Translations under genes and position numbers: made by a program
Assembly (NCBI GenBank): GCA_018266795.1
Contig: JAFDZV010000043.1
Span: 62,001-126,000 of the forward strand
DNA length: 64,000 nt
Reading direction: 5' to 3'
DNA from: Bacteroidota bacterium
Lineage (GTDB): Bacteria; Bacteroidota; Ignavibacteria; OLB7
The notes under the pieces: model-generated
Database searches by the model: none
The model's input: only the letters and a program-made list of their open reading frames with translations
What the model was told of the DNA's origin: nothing
Shown: positions 44,701-56,300 of the stretch, piece after piece
Position numbering within the stretch: the stretch's first letter is position 1
How the letters are laid out: the number at the start of each line of letters is the position of its first letter

Positions 44701-47180
44701 GGAACGGAGTGAACCCGGCAATCCTGGCGCGTCTGACGAACGGGCAGCTGACGGATATGAACGATCGATACGACGATCTTCGGGGAGTGCTCTCCGGGCT
44801 ACCGGCAGATCAGCGCATCGGCCTCTGCAACACGCCGCGTTCGTCGCGAAGCGCGCGGCAACAGGCGTTGATCGAGATCTACCGCAAGCTCTGCAACACA
44901 CCTCCGAGCCTTCAGGATCTGTCCGTTGCGCCGCTGGCGGAGATCGTGTTCGCAATCAATCACTCCACCGATCTGCTCGACGAGCTTGCAGCCGCGCTGA
45001 ATCTTCCCGCTCCTCCGGTGGGATGGGCGCTCTCGGACTTCACCACCGTGCTGGCGCAGGTGCTCCAGTTGCTGGTGATCGGGTACGGCGCGGGGGACAC
45101 GCTTTCGCTCTCGCTGGAGTCGCGCATGAACGACTTCTATGCAACGATCAAGGCCGCCACCGATGCCTATGCGGGCGGCTCCTCCAATCCGCTGGCCGGA
45201 TGCCAGACAACCTGCGACTCGTTCCTCGACATGCTCTTCTGCCTTGCAAACGTCTGCCGGTACCGGCGCTATCTGCCGTCGGCGGTTTTCACCACCGACC
45301 CGCTTTCGCTGCACGTGAAGGTGAGCCCGCATCTGGTGAACCTTGCACAGAAGGCATTACTGTGGGGCGATCTCCTGAAGCTCGAGAGCATTCCGAACCG
45401 GAGCATCGATCGCTGCGGCAAGGTGCGGGTGATCGCGAGCTACTTCGGCGGGATGGCGTTGAACTACGCGAACGTATCATCGCTCGAGGCATTGTTCGGA
45501 TCGTACGACACGCTCCGCACCGCGCTGGCAAGTACCAGCCTCGACAACGCGCGCGGCAGCCTCTGTCCGGTTCCCGTGGATACGGCCTACGATCCCCTGC
45601 GCAAGCGCGACAGGATCGGCGGCGGAAGTCTGGGAACGCCGGTGGAGTACAACGACGGCAGCAAGCCGATCGACCGGATCGTGATTGCTCCGGTGGGATG
45701 CCCCGGCACGAACTGCGCAACCTATATCCACGAGATCTGCTGGCTCAGCGCTCTGGATCTGGAGTACAACGACAACCTCCCGGACGATACGGTTGTGCTC
45801 GAGACCAACAACTCCGTGATCTACGGCCTGAAGATGCTGACGCAGACGATATGGAGGCCGAACACGCACTATGCCGTGCAGATCGAGACGCGCGAACTCA
45901 TCAACGACGACGCCGGATCGCCGTACCGCAAGGTGTTCACCTTCGGCTTCCGGACGAACGGGCCGATCGGGCATTTCCATGCCTACGACGATCCAGCGCA
46001 GACGAATAATCCGCAACTCTACTGCCGGTACAAGACGCTGCAGGATGCGGACGAGGAGGCGCACTTCCAGTATGCGAACCTGAAGCAGTACATCGACTAT
46101 CAGCGGAGCTATCCGAATGCGAACGGCAACATCATCGGCGCGAAGCCGCTCTACTACAGCAACAGCAAGCTGCAGTTGTTCTACGTGGTGGACTATGTGG
46201 CCTCGATGTATTCGCTCTGGAAGGGAATGGGCAACCTCCCGGACACGCGTGCCGGTCTGCAGGTGGTGATTCGCGATCCCGGCCGCCCGGCGGATCCGCA
46301 GTACGACATCGTGATCGACCCGTTGTGGCACAAGGACGAGAATCCGCACGAGTCGCCGGACAAGCTCACGTTCAAATACATGGTTGCGAACAGCGGCGGA
46401 TGTCTGCAGTTCGATCCGATCCAGGTAACGGACAAGCCGCCCGCGCATCAGACGAAGATTCCGTTCAGCCTGGAGCCGCGCAAGCTGTACACGGCGATGA
46501 TCAACGCCCTCATGGATGTCGGGACGCAGACGCGGCAGACACGCGAGGTGCACAAGTACGTGTTCCAGACCTCGCGGTACGCGGACTTCGCCGAGCATAT
46601 CGGCAGCTATCAGTTCGATGCGTCGAATCAGGCCCTGTACACCGAGCATGTTCAGGATGCCGATGCCGCGATGGCGCTCGCGATCTTCACCGGTGTGCGC
46701 CCGTCCGGTGCGGACGGCGTTGCCTACGATGCGCTTGTTGGGCAATACGCCGATCCGCTGGATCGCCTGGTTGACGGCGCGTTGAAGCTGGGTGCGCTTC
46801 CGGCGCCGCAGACCACGGAGTTCACGGTGATCAAGAGCGGTACGGGTGGAAGCGAGAAGATCATCGGCATGTTGATCCGCAGCCCGGAGCCGTTCAACGA
46901 TCCGAAGCTGCCGCCGTCGGAGATCGCGCTTGGCCTGACGGCAACGCAGTTCCCCGGCACGCCCACGGTGATCTTCGCGAAGGATGTCTCGAGGGTCTTC
47001 GCCACCAATGCCACCATGAACGTTACTGCCGGAACGGTTGCCTTCCGTTTCGAGTATCGTCTCTACGACGGGAAGCAGTACGGGCCCGCCACCACCATGG
47101 TCAACGTGGGATCGGCCGGGAATCCGGACTGGCAGGAGGGACAGGTTGCCCCTGTGACGGTATCGCTGACGATATCGTAG
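38748..47180 (+). CDS. Giant B: beta-rich domain plus cysteine-patterned helical repeats
   Basis: A 2810-residue protein without signal peptide. Residues 1-250 are mixed helical (PPFLGFLKDQLGTLLD). Residues about 255-1010 are long beta-rich repeats with many amphipathic strands (GGSIVLPTIAPLKVGPVELS, GVKSGPGGVDARGEGIKFYF); this resembles large bacterial proteins of the DUF6603 type, an uncertain match. Residues about 1250-1370 form a beta-sandwich. Residues about 1430-2250 contain helical modules with the signature C-x2-W-x5-C-x4-C or close variants at Trp1506, Trp1773, Trp1907 and Phe2159, alternating with segments such as C-x13-C (CNRLQELQGIARLLC). Residues 2280-2810 are beta-rich (TIWRPNTHYAVQIETREL, FTFGFRTNGPIGHF). 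The same helical modules occur in giant C. The ribosome site is weak. Function is unknown. Confidence 0.75.
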   Translation: MEQQKFYPAMSTLINVDDLPPFLGFLKDQLGTLLDTTFFKNLQHSRSGKGGRAFYSLTLLRYDRIGFTIPGTDIEIDLDSPANSTFTEIPVTLAYQWGIIDLLGSFKLESFTDDAKQLFSMLLRKFDIDPMKVVQQAVDHYAQIPGQLDKFLHDVNTHFGVSIPVPGSGTPQQQLQQAIADLEDELGIPAMEAVYAVYIATITDLKSAVRRIEQLFSDVFNGRSVTTFLKDLLVPKVDATLKTSIDVKFPRTILVPVDANDDPKPGTVQSTLTVGNVDFYFSTTRGIGFDATFQGSLDRSMIGTTGLIIAFDGVKLDLSTTTNIPEATADGRGPDFVGVFVKSAEISLPKFWKTKPDAQRPADTTKWARILAKNVLIGTGGLSGQFSLQSTTDEPVLETWFGQRDASGSDPGDKGFGIALDRFDISFHQGTITKSDIQGTLTIPGLKLANGSPGQVRVQVSIDKNGFKISGTFPDVTLGIPDIFNFTFNKLGLGKEGKRFFVEVAGRLDVIAQIPALNQRFIEKPIDIQKLVIWSDGEFDFQGGSIVLPTIAPLKVGPVELSVTALHFGRDRQPFNGAMREYKFIGFDGGVKSGPGGVDARGEGIKFYFTVDNDLFGGSGNRFLRVETIRIDLRIPGEATPETAALLLKGYISMKNPTTVSPGGVSQTRALTEYAGGVTFRLPRLEMGGGAELRMIPSLGAFLVDAHLELSTPILLGTTGLGIYGFRGVFGNKYVLDKPADTAWWEFYKKPELGIHPEKFTQKDGFSIGAGVSLATAADSGTTFSSKLFFMLSVPTVFLLEGQAAILSKRIGLDTTDDPPFYAVIAIQPGVGVEAAFGAHMKIPQSSGDVLTLDATLEMAFFFGRASAWYVNIGRDQPESKRVHATILKILQGWSYFMLASSGIKAGAGVEWKFEQDCGIAKVGLGASLEVGGRVSFKPVQLGGWINLQGYAELRVFGIGFRLSVKANLSAEAPHPFVICGSFELSLSTPWPLPDVHINVNLCWHFNDTPNRNEIGMLEPPDDSQFNVGACPSPDIKLPAKAVHMVTNESFPLNFLKRTYTWYDDPPGGSPDVSIPMPGSSEWAGSFDRFAIPMDSWIDIEFTKGVSPNLDNDDIKKLAPPQTGTVDYEFVPPQKGISAQVKHTYKVERVSLYYCAPTDASWTPLDLLGASTPLLDLVAQTNPSLYASDYDAALAWAKTQIGTNMKYGFWQLSLADTLTKLRLLARTAFEQNPHVKLTELGFPPTVVVCPPTQIALTCLNWTDVPLDTTYPANQTVFDRKLRFTVTGGSASVATSSNPFNISPSLRIGCGNQIELLFPEPVTNVRMKLSTGCDKLVVSYYLGYPYTPKPVELSPSGGAVARWDITHAGGGSNPVTDDVWDRLRNIPSFVRAFCSGASVDTGLDPVVALDTVMAKKFRKTNLYLRQLWGLAAPDPNAAFCARLREMLELEIVALTGRDRVPQSLKVNIDNFYRDAKRYAEQYAQMEHDAGNSLGQPPAGPNAFYEGWLDIIACIGKAYDKRGSLPAAVQALLQQIDFEIGRLYFKVRYHAELRDMHLDQNDPITDPMQQLKMAAEFFAILSLDLDDANIPDVLIEEFDPYYQRLDALAARLRTALRAAGGTVQCTATGAVPAGDGVHTDLDRSTACNRLQELQGIARLLCGGGTGPLVNTATGPTVGAISSLVYGFAGTIEALESYFGWPPDQWTDQFCHDLGFALRMVAYAWAVFDELPAALRSQVQEFYGAIQKLVADYQAATVNEVLDAPSEETDEFLGSWIDTLACLCRMCGSVEGFGLQSERDYFVSTVDPAIDELYDAIVGLTSTDGRSLFGTQMPSDDCALVQTAIAFMTALTMNCGSVDATMQAWLANELSGFQLDYLTPAVAAFRDGAVQPYGAVLCDSGAMNGSCTTWIDALECLDMLIARRAYLPQSIIDQIVNDFDDLLLDISNQIFFVYNDLLSWPAFDTRIENTEFEVHYILGHIYDDCLKGNGVNPAILARLTNGQLTDMNDRYDDLRGVLSGLPADQRIGLCNTPRSSRSARQQALIEIYRKLCNTPPSLQDLSVAPLAEIVFAINHSTDLLDELAAALNLPAPPVGWALSDFTTVLAQVLQLLVIGYGAGDTLSLSLESRMNDFYATIKAATDAYAGGSSNPLAGCQTTCDSFLDMLFCLANVCRYRRYLPSAVFTTDPLSLHVKVSPHLVNLAQKALLWGDLLKLESIPNRSIDRCGKVRVIASYFGGMALNYANVSSLEALFGSYDTLRTALASTSLDNARGSLCPVPVDTAYDPLRKRDRIGGGSLGTPVEYNDGSKPIDRIVIAPVGCPGTNCATYIHEICWLSALDLEYNDNLPDDTVVLETNNSVIYGLKMLTQTIWRPNTHYAVQIETRELINDDAGSPYRKVFTFGFRTNGPIGHFHAYDDPAQTNNPQLYCRYKTLQDADEEAHFQYANLKQYIDYQRSYPNANGNIIGAKPLYYSNSKLQLFYVVDYVASMYSLWKGMGNLPDTRAGLQVVIRDPGRPADPQYDIVIDPLWHKDENPHESPDKLTFKYMVANSGGCLQFDPIQVTDKPPAHQTKIPFSLEPRKLYTAMINALMDVGTQTRQTREVHKYVFQTSRYADFAEHIGSYQFDASNQALYTEHVQDADAAMALAIFTGVRPSGADGVAYDALVGQYADPLDRLVDGALKLGALPAPQTTEFTVIKSGTGGSEKIIGMLIRSPEPFNDPKLPPSEIALGLTATQFPGTPTVIFAKDVSRVFATNATMNVTAGTVAFRFEYRLYDGKQYGPATTMVNVGSAGNPDWQEGQVAPVTVSLTIS

Positions 47181-47198
47181 TTGGAGATGGCTCCCGGG

Positions 47199-47240
47199 CG
47201 GCCGCACGACGTAACGCGCCCAGCGTTCTTCGTGCGGCCG
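47199..47240 (+). other. Stem-loop in the B-C spacer
   Basis: CGGCCGCACGA (47199-47209) pairs perfectly with TCGTGCGGCCG (47230-47240). An inner AACGC/GCGTT stem (47213-47217 with 47223-47227) extends it. It lies 18 bp after the stop of B. No T-tract follows. Confidence 0.6.
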
Positions 47241-47328
47241 GGGCGCCGCCGCATGGCATCCCGCGCGTCGGGCGCGAGGTGAGCGGCAACACGCAATTCA
47301 CTCTGAACACCATTCCACAACGAACGAT

Positions 47329-50300
47329 ATGAGCCAGCAACAGATAGCGTTATGCACGCTGACAGGGATCACGTACCTCGGTGCCGATCTCGGCAACCAG
47401 TTCACGATCACCATCCAGGCCAACGGTGAGCAGAATCCGTTTCAGGTTCAGATCCCGGTTGGCGCCAATCAACCATTCAACGACCATCTGACCGGGGTGC
47501 AGCAGCAGGAAGTTCCTGTGGCATTGAACATCCCCGTCAGCATCACCGTATCCGGAATTCACGCCGGGCATCCGGTAAACGGCAACGCCAGCATGACGTT
47601 CACGGTTGCAACGGACCCGCCGGAGCAACAATTCTCGCTGCCGGTGAACATGTTCGAACCGGAGTCCGGCAGCGCGACCCTGATGTTCACCTTCAGCGTG
47701 ATCTACCGTGATCCGCCCGTGTGCTACGATCCCGAATGGCTCTGCCGCAATCGATTCAACTGGGCCGTCTGGCAGCGATGGCTGTGCCTGGGCTGGGACA
47801 ACCTGGTGGACTTCTATACGCTTTCGCCGATCGTCTCGCTCGATCAGGCTTTCACGGACAACGCGCCGCATCTGCAGCGGCTCAACTCGGAACTCGGCCT
47901 GGGATACACGCAGCCGCCGGTCGGCGCATCGTTCGCCGACCGGCAGGACTTCACGTTCGATACGACGATGGCGGCCGCGACATCGGTATCGACTCTCACG
48001 TGGGCGCGCCGGTATATCATCGACGACTTCGCGGAGCAGGTGGATGATCTGATGTTCGATTACGTGGTGCTGGTATACGACCGGCTTCCGTTCTTCGAGT
48101 TCGATCTCTGCAGACGCTGGCGCCAGTTGCTGGACTGCTATTGCCGGTTCTGCCGGCACCGTCTGGAGCTTTCGCCCGAGGCCGTAGCGATGTACGATTC
48201 GCAGGCGGCGCCGCAGATCGATGGTCTCTACACCCAGGTGGCGAACATCGTGCAGACCGAGGCGGTTGATTACTTCATTCTGCCGAACATGGGGATCAAC
48301 TGCGACAAGCTCTTCTACATCGTCAGCTTCTGGGCCTGGTGGTGCCGCCGGTGCACGATCTGGATCGGGCTGCCGGTGTGGGCGCCGCCGCTCGATCCGT
48401 ACTACGATTCGCTGTACACGATTCGGGATTCGATCAATGCCACGCTCATCGGGCAGGGATGGAACTTCTGCAACCCACCAGAGAACGACTTCTGTTCCCG
48501 CTGGGGAAACGTCCTTACCTGCCTCAGGCATCTGTGCGACAACCTCGCGCTGCTTCCGCAGTCGCTCATCGACGACATCGAGAGCACGTTCGGCACGCTT
48601 GTCCGCAGCACCTATCAGGCAATGGGGCTCACGGGGATATCGCAGACGCCCGGCATCGCAAATACCTGCGCCATGTTGTCGAAGATCAAGGGTGTGATCG
48701 ACTTCATGTGCCCGGAGAAGGCCGTTCCCGGAAATCACGCGCGGCGCAGCTCGCTGGACGATCTTCTCGTGCAGATGGAGGCGGCGCAATCCGGCTTCAC
48801 TGCCCGCCACGCAAACATCTGCGATCCTACGGTGCCGATGACCGATTGCGGTGACTGGCAGGGGATCATCTCCTGTCTCTCGAACATCTGCAATCACACG
48901 ATCGAACTTCCGGCGGACATTGCCGCCACCGTTCTCTCCCTCTTCGGTTCGGTGATCGATTCCATCTTCGCGATCGCATTCCCCGGGCAGGGAGGAGCCA
49001 GCGCCTCGCTGAGCCAGCTCTGCACCAAGATCGCGCAGCTCGCCACCTATTTCGCCGGCGTGTGCTCCAGCGGCCAGATCGATCCCGTGAAGAAGCTCGC
49101 GCTGGACGCATATCTGGGAGCTCTGCGCAGTGCCAACACCTCGCTTCTGGCGGATTACCCGCAGATCTGCCAGGCGACCGTGACGGTTCCCGGCGGCTGG
49201 TGCGATGAGTGGTACGACAAGCTGAACTGCCTGAAGCGCATATGCCGGAAGTCCGGCCAGCTGGACAGCTCGGTCATCACGGACTTCGTCAGCACCTTCG
49301 GGTCGGTGATAGACCGGTTGGACTGGCTGAGCGACGGTCCGGTTGGTTCGTACCAGGCGAGAACGATGACGCTCACGAGGATCTGCGAGGCTCTGGATCG
49401 AATCCTGAAATACCTGCAGGAGATCTGCGGCAACGGTACGCTGGACACCATACGGAAGCTCCGTCTGGACGAGGAGCTGGCACAGCTTCGCACGCTGTAC
49501 GATGCATTCCTTGCGGAGTATCCGGATATCTGTATCGAGGCCGATACGTTCTGCGATACGTGGATGACGATGCTGGACTGCCTTGCGCGAACGTTCGATC
49601 GCTGGTATGAACGCCAGGACGATCAGAACATGATCGACCTTGCGAACGCAGTCCTCACGAGCATCGGAGGCACCGTTGACAGTGCCTACGTCATTGTGTT
49701 CGGGGGCGGACCCCAGGGATATTTCCCCACGGATCTGGACCAGCTTCGTTACGAGCTTCTCGGGTTGCTGGAGTGGTTTGCGGACCGGTGCGCCTGCTGT
49801 GGCGGTACGGTAACTACGCAGCAGCGTGCGCAGCTTCAGGCTTCGCTCATTGCGATGCAGAGCCATTACGATCAGCTTGCCGAGTGTGACGCGGGCTGCA
49901 CGGTTTCGCAGCTCACGCTCACCACCGGCCACTCCGCGTGGATGATCACGAAGGCGGACGATGCCGTGCTGGACGCGCCGCGCGCGCCGCACGTGGTTAC
50001 CGGAACGTCCGGCATCGGGACGCCGGTGAGCGGTGCGGAATGGATTTCGCCGCGCGAGTCGGCTGCGGATCCCATCGAGGGAATGACATTCTTCCAACGG
50101 TGCTTCTGTGTCTGCACGGCAGGCACGATGCGCATCCAGCTCACGTATCTCGCCGACGACTATGCCACGATCTACGTGGACGACACGGAGCTGGATCATC
50201 CCACCGAATCGAGCATGCACAGCTCGAGGTCGCTGGATCTCACGGTGACCCTGAGCGCAGGCAGGCACTGCATTCGCGCCGAGGTGCGGAACTCGCCGGC

Positions 50301-53300
50301 GTACAACATGGCGTACTGCTGCGCCGGCACGATCACGGCGGTGAGCGCAACGCTCACGAGCGATACGTGTTGTGCAGGCGAGGGAGCGCCGATCCCGCTC
50401 TGCGACACCGTGCCGCTGTCGTGCGAGGAGCTGGTTACACTGCCGCGCCTCTATCAGTTCCTCTACTGTTCGTCACGTGCGGCTAACGATCCCATCTACT
50501 CGAATGCGGCATTCACCGCCATCGCGAACGCCATCAGCTGTTTCGAGGGGGTGCTGCCGGAGATCATCATCAATCTGGGCCTCACACCGGGCGACGTGCC
50601 GTGGCTCGGCAACGGGTACAACAACCGCCTGCAACGGATCATCCAGGTGATGCTTGCAGCCTATGCCAACTTCGGGCGTCTGAGCGCGCTGCTGCGGCAC
50701 AGGATCGGCTGCTTCCACATGCTGCTCCGCACCAACGTTGCCACGCTTGCGCTTACCGAGGTGGACCGCCCGTCGCCGTGCAGCGATTCCTGCGGCACCT
50801 GTACACAGTGGATCGATCTTCTCTCCTGCCTCTGCTCGATCTGCACGACGCGTGCCGACCTCGGGGCAGGGCAGAGTTCGCTTGCCGCGCAGATCGACAC
50901 GCTGGTCTGCACCAACATGAGTTCGCTCTACGCCTGGGCAACCGGGAGCGGCGCTGCGGGCGTTCCGCTGGTGACCGTACCGGCTCCCACCGCGTGTTGC
51001 GACCGTCTGCGGCCGATCATGCAGGTGATCGCGCATCACTGCCTCTGCTGCACCGGCATGGACTCCGGCATTGCGGCTCAACTCGGGGCGTACTACACAT
51101 CGGTGAAACCGCAGGTGGACGGCGTGGTCTCCGTGCTCGCCGGCGCCTCGCTGCTGCCGTGCGAGAATGTCTGCATGGACCGCCGCACGCTCCTCGAGTG
51201 TCTGGTGAAGCTCTGCCTTCGCAGAGATCAGTTGACGTCGAGCCAGCAGTCGCGGTTCGATTCGTTGTTCGCCTCCTCCAGTACAGCGCTGTACTACGCT
51301 CTGTTCCAGAGCATGCCGGGGAGTTCCCCGCTTCCCTCCGATGTGTTCGGCACAACCTGCTGGACGCTCCTCACCATCGCGCGGCAGTTCGGCTGGATCT
51401 GTTCTCCGTACTACGTCTGGAGCCCGGACCAGCGCGCGGATGTCGACGATGTGTTCGCCACGCTCTCCGCCAATTACGCAACGTATCTGGGTGAGCTTGC
51501 CACTGCCGGCGTGCATTTCTGCAGCGACAGCCTCGACCTCTGCGGACGGCAGGCGGGCATCCCCGATCTCTACCGGACTCTCTGCGAGGTTGCTCCCAAC
51601 ACCGCGCTCGCGCCCATCGCGGCCATCAACGCCATGCTGGGGTGTTTCAAGGACGATATTCCCGCATTGCAGAAACGGCTCGGCCTGGCGATGACGTCCT
51701 ATCCAACAGGCGGCAGCTTCAGCGACCGTCTGGAGATGGCGGCGCAGGTTGCGGCGATCGCATACTCACGCTACGCGGAGCTTGCACCGGTGCATTGCCT
51801 CGCCGTGGATTTCTTCTACGGCATTCTATCGTCGCAGACCTCGCGCTATGCCGGGCTGATTGCCGGCGATCTGCCTCGTGCAGCAACCACGATGAGCAGT
51901 TATCGCGCTCAGTGGATCGAGTTCCTTACCTGCGCATGCCGTGCGTGCGACTTCGTTGCCGGGCTTTCCTCCGCTGACCGTGTTGCGTTCGCCACGATCG
52001 TGACGCTGGTGGAGTCGCCGGGGAGCGTGCTTGGAACGGCGATTGCGACGCTCTACACAACGGTGCTCTCGCAGTCCTCGCTGCTCGGGCTTCCGATCGT
52101 GAACGACGCGTGTGCAACGGACACCTGCCGCAAGCTCAGGATCGTCACCAGCTTCTTCGACATCTACGGTCTGCGGCTGAGCGATCCCGCGCCCTCGGTG
52201 GTCACCGCGTTCGCGGCATCCTTCGAGTCCGTTCGCGATGCCGTGGTTACGCTGCGGGGCGCCCTCCTCACCGCCGGGCACAACGTCTGCGGCGACGAGA
52301 ACACGGACTCCACGATCGTGCAATCCGGTTCGCTCTACATTCAGGCTGCCGGCTCCAGCAGTGCCGATGGAAGCGTGCGGGGAGTTCATCTCCGATGGAC
52401 GCTCACGGGCGACCTGGTGCATCATCTTCCCAAGAGCAACCTGGCCAAGCCCGGAACCGCCTATCACGGAACGAACGGATTCAACAAGACGAACGACTTC
52501 GTGACGATCTATCGTGCGCCGTACAATCCATCGGACCGTTTCGTGGCGGAGATCGACTTCGCGGCGATGGTGCCGCAGATCACCGGAAGCATCGGCGGCG
52601 GTGTTACATGGACGTTCAGCAACGTGCGCGTGGATTCACGTTTCCCGGATGCCGTCACAACGGTGACGATCGACTTCGAGTCCGGACTGTATCCGGTTGC
52701 GATACCGGGCACGCCGAACACGGCGCATGTGCAGGCGGTGCTCGCGGCCTACACCGGCGTATACAGTGCGGCCGCGATTCCGAAGACGATGTTCGCGTTC
52801 GAGGTCGTGCCGCAATCAACCGGCGGCACGCCGCAGACCCAGTTCGAGGCGATCTCGCGCAACGACGATCCGGAGGCAACGGAGCCGGAGTTCCTCTCCT
52901 GCCGCGAGACGTACATCGGCCTTGCATCGCCGCATCGCATCACCAGCGAGGCGATCGACAGCGTTGACTTCAAGTGCACGAATGCAAAGCCCTCCCGCAT
53001 CCGGCTGGAGACATTCGAGGACTTCTACATCGGAACGAAGCGCCGGTATCTCTGGAAGAGGATCGGCGATTTCGGGCTCTCCACCGATTCAACGGAGGTG
53101 TACAACCGCCTGGAGGATACCAGCCGCTATACGGTAGACGGGCAGTGGCCGCGGTTCGACTCGTCTCCGGCCACGCTTGCAGCCGGAGTGATGCGCATGA
53201 ACGTGGCGAACTACCAGGACCGCTGGGAGCCGGGCGCGGCGCACAATCGCCATCCGGAGCAATCCCTGAGATCCGCGGTGGTGCAGTACCTGGACTTCAG

Positions 53301-56300
53301 CAAGGATCCGGCCAACATCGACGCCTGGGTGGACAAGCCCTCCGTGATGCCGACCGACAATACGTCGATGAAGATCAGCCTGCTGCAGATGCTGCTCCTC
53401 GCGGGGCAGGACTATCACATCGCACGCATGCTCGGCCTGGGATATATCGACACGCCGCTGTCGCCCACCAATCAGTCGGACCCGCAGCAGTTCGTCTACT
53501 TCGCCGAGTATTCCGCCGTCGCCGATCCCACGAGTGATACCACCGTGGTGGTGCATCGCTACCTGACGTTGCCGACCGGGCAGTACGACGATCGTCTCCC
53601 GGTTGCACCGGAGGTGGATGCGCTGGACTATCACTTCGGCGAGCCGTTCACCGACAGCGACGGCTACACGCGCTTCGGCGACGTCCGCTACGTGCGGGTG
53701 TACCGCAAGCCGCTCGAATTCGATCTCCCGGTTGACGGCTTCTACCAGACCTCTTCGCTCTACAGTCGCGGGAAACGATCGCGCCCGATTCAGTTCGGCG
53801 TGAAGTACGGCGAGATGCAGGGCCCGAATCCGAACGACCCGGTGGTCTGGGCCGTGCCCGATCCAAGCAACGACGCACCGGAGTACGCCGCGGACGACTA
53901 CGTTCCGTATCGTGACCACGCGCTCTATCCGGAGGTGGTGCCGATTCCGGATTCGGGTCCGGACGAGACCGGGAGGCTGCTGGTGTATACGCATCGGATC
54001 GAGAAGGCGGGGAACGTCGGGCCTCACAAGTACGGTCTCTACGGCATCAACTGGTTCTCGCGTGTATCTCCGGAGCTGAATCTGAGCGATGTCTCCGACA
54101 ATCAGTTCCCGGTGCGCAATCTTCTGATGCCGCCGTTGAACCTCGCCGCGCAGTTCATTCAGCCGGAGGATCCTCCCGTGTTCACCACGGTGAACGAGCA
54201 GACCGCAAGCCTGTTCGGCAAGACGCGCGTCACGTTCAACTGGAACCACAATCACAACATCGCCTATCAACGGGCAGATGCCGTGGACCTCTATTTCCGT
54301 TCCGAGCCTTCGATGAATATCAAGGGGCAGGTGCTCACCTCCAAGGTGTCCGGCGGTTTCGCCACCGTCACCACAACCTCGTACGTGGACATCTCCGCCC
54401 TGGTGCCCGGCGGCGAGACGGTTGCTCCCACGATTCAACCGTCCGACACGGACAGGTTCAAGGGGAGCATGCTTGTGACGCCGAGCGAGAAGTTCCCGAT
54501 CTCGGCGGTGACGCGCGATGCCGGAACCGGATTCCCGGTGTTCGTGGTGGAGGTGATCACGCTTGCCGGAAGCGACGGCACGCCGGGCACGGGGCCGGTG
54601 GTTGCGCCGATCGCCGGTGAGCTCTTCCTGGTTGTGGAGAACCTGAACCGGGTGATCGACGAGCAGGGAATCTTCTCCGGCTGGACGCGGCTGGACAACA
54701 ACAGGATTCCGCTCCTGCAGTTCAACGAGTGGCCGTTCCCGGTTGGCCCGGTCTACACGGAGCCGGTGACCGTGAACCAGCGGACGGAGAATGTGCCGAT
54801 GGGCGGGCTTACCGACATGAGCGCCAGCGTGACACGTTACTCCGGCTCCGGGTTCGACGGCGTGTACAAGGTGATCATGCCGTCCACCACGCTCTTTCCG
54901 TATACCACGAAATACCCCGGCGCGCTGGTGGACTTCTACCGCGGAACCGCGCGCGTGCAGCTCTATACCAGCCTGGGCGAGGTGAAGGTTGTGGATGTGT
55001 TGAAGATCGACTCGAACAGCCCGTTGACGATCTACGTGTACGACGCCGACACCACACCGGGCAAGGAGCTTGCCCCGGCGGTTGGCTCCGCAACAGTGCG
55101 CGTGAACTTCCATCCCGGATATCGCGCCTATATCGATCTTCACCTGGACGGTGTGACCGATGCGAATATCCTTCCCGTTGCTCCGGAGGCGTCGCGCATC
55201 ACGTACATGGCGGCGAAGTCCGTGGATACCCTCCATCAGGTGGGCATGGAGCCGTATCGCTCCGTGCTCTCGACGCCGGTGATCCATCTGTCGCGTCTGC
55301 AGATCGCGGCGGAGCAGCCGCAGGCGCTGTATGGCCCGATGTTCGCAACGCGACCGGACGTGTACGGCAAGGCGACGTACATGTTCGATACACCGCTTCG
55401 CAGCGGGCGCACAACGCCGCCGTACGGACTGCTCTTCTGCCGAGCCGATGAGATGGCCATCCTCAGCATCCTGTACACGCAGGCAACGATCCGGGATCAG
55501 ATCCTTCCCAATCTGCCTCCATCGGGCGATGATGCGATCCTCGATCAGCGATGGACGGATCTGATTCAGGTGAACACGGACGGCAGCGGACTGTTCCCGA
55601 CCTATCCCGGCGAAACGTTCCACTTTCCCAAACCCGATCGGGCAACGGAGGCGAACTACATCGGGCACTACTCGGTGTTCGATGGGGCGCATACGCCCTC
55701 AAGCATCAAGCCGGATATCCTGAATGCGATTGCCGAGGCGTTCCTGCCGCTCACCGAGTCGTACGTGGTGTACGATCAGATCAGCAGCGCGTCGCTGCAG
55801 ACCTCCAGCTCCAGGCCGGTGATTCGCGGTGCCGATGGTGGGCTGTTGAAGCAGGGGGATGCCGGCTACGATCCCTATCCGATGATTCGTCGTGGCACGG
55901 CCGGCGGCGCAACCGTTGTTCGCTTCGCGGACTACACACTGGACGGGGCCTCGCACAACATCTACTTCTACTACGTGCGCGAGCTCAACAACGAGCTCAA
56001 GTCACCGGAGAAGCCGAGTCCGATTATCGGCCCGGTCCGGCTGGTGAACACGATGCCGCCGGTTGCACCGAACATCCTCTCCGTGCGGGCGCAGTCCAAC
56101 GATTCGATACTCGGGCTGGCGCCGGCGGTGATCTTCACGTTCAACCGGTATCCCGATGTGGAGCGGATAACGCATGTGCGCATCTACCGGACATCATCGG
56201 AGGCGGCATCCACGGTGATCCGTTCCATGAAACTGGTAGCCGAGGTGGAGCTTCCCACCACCGGAACCGATCCGTACAGCGTTGCCGATACGTTCAGCGA

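Noticed and set aside
47350-50268. A 972-codon minus-strand open frame opposite giant C
   Set aside because: The plus-strand repeats with conserved Trp/Cys are clearly coding; the antisense text is Arg-rich and featureless.
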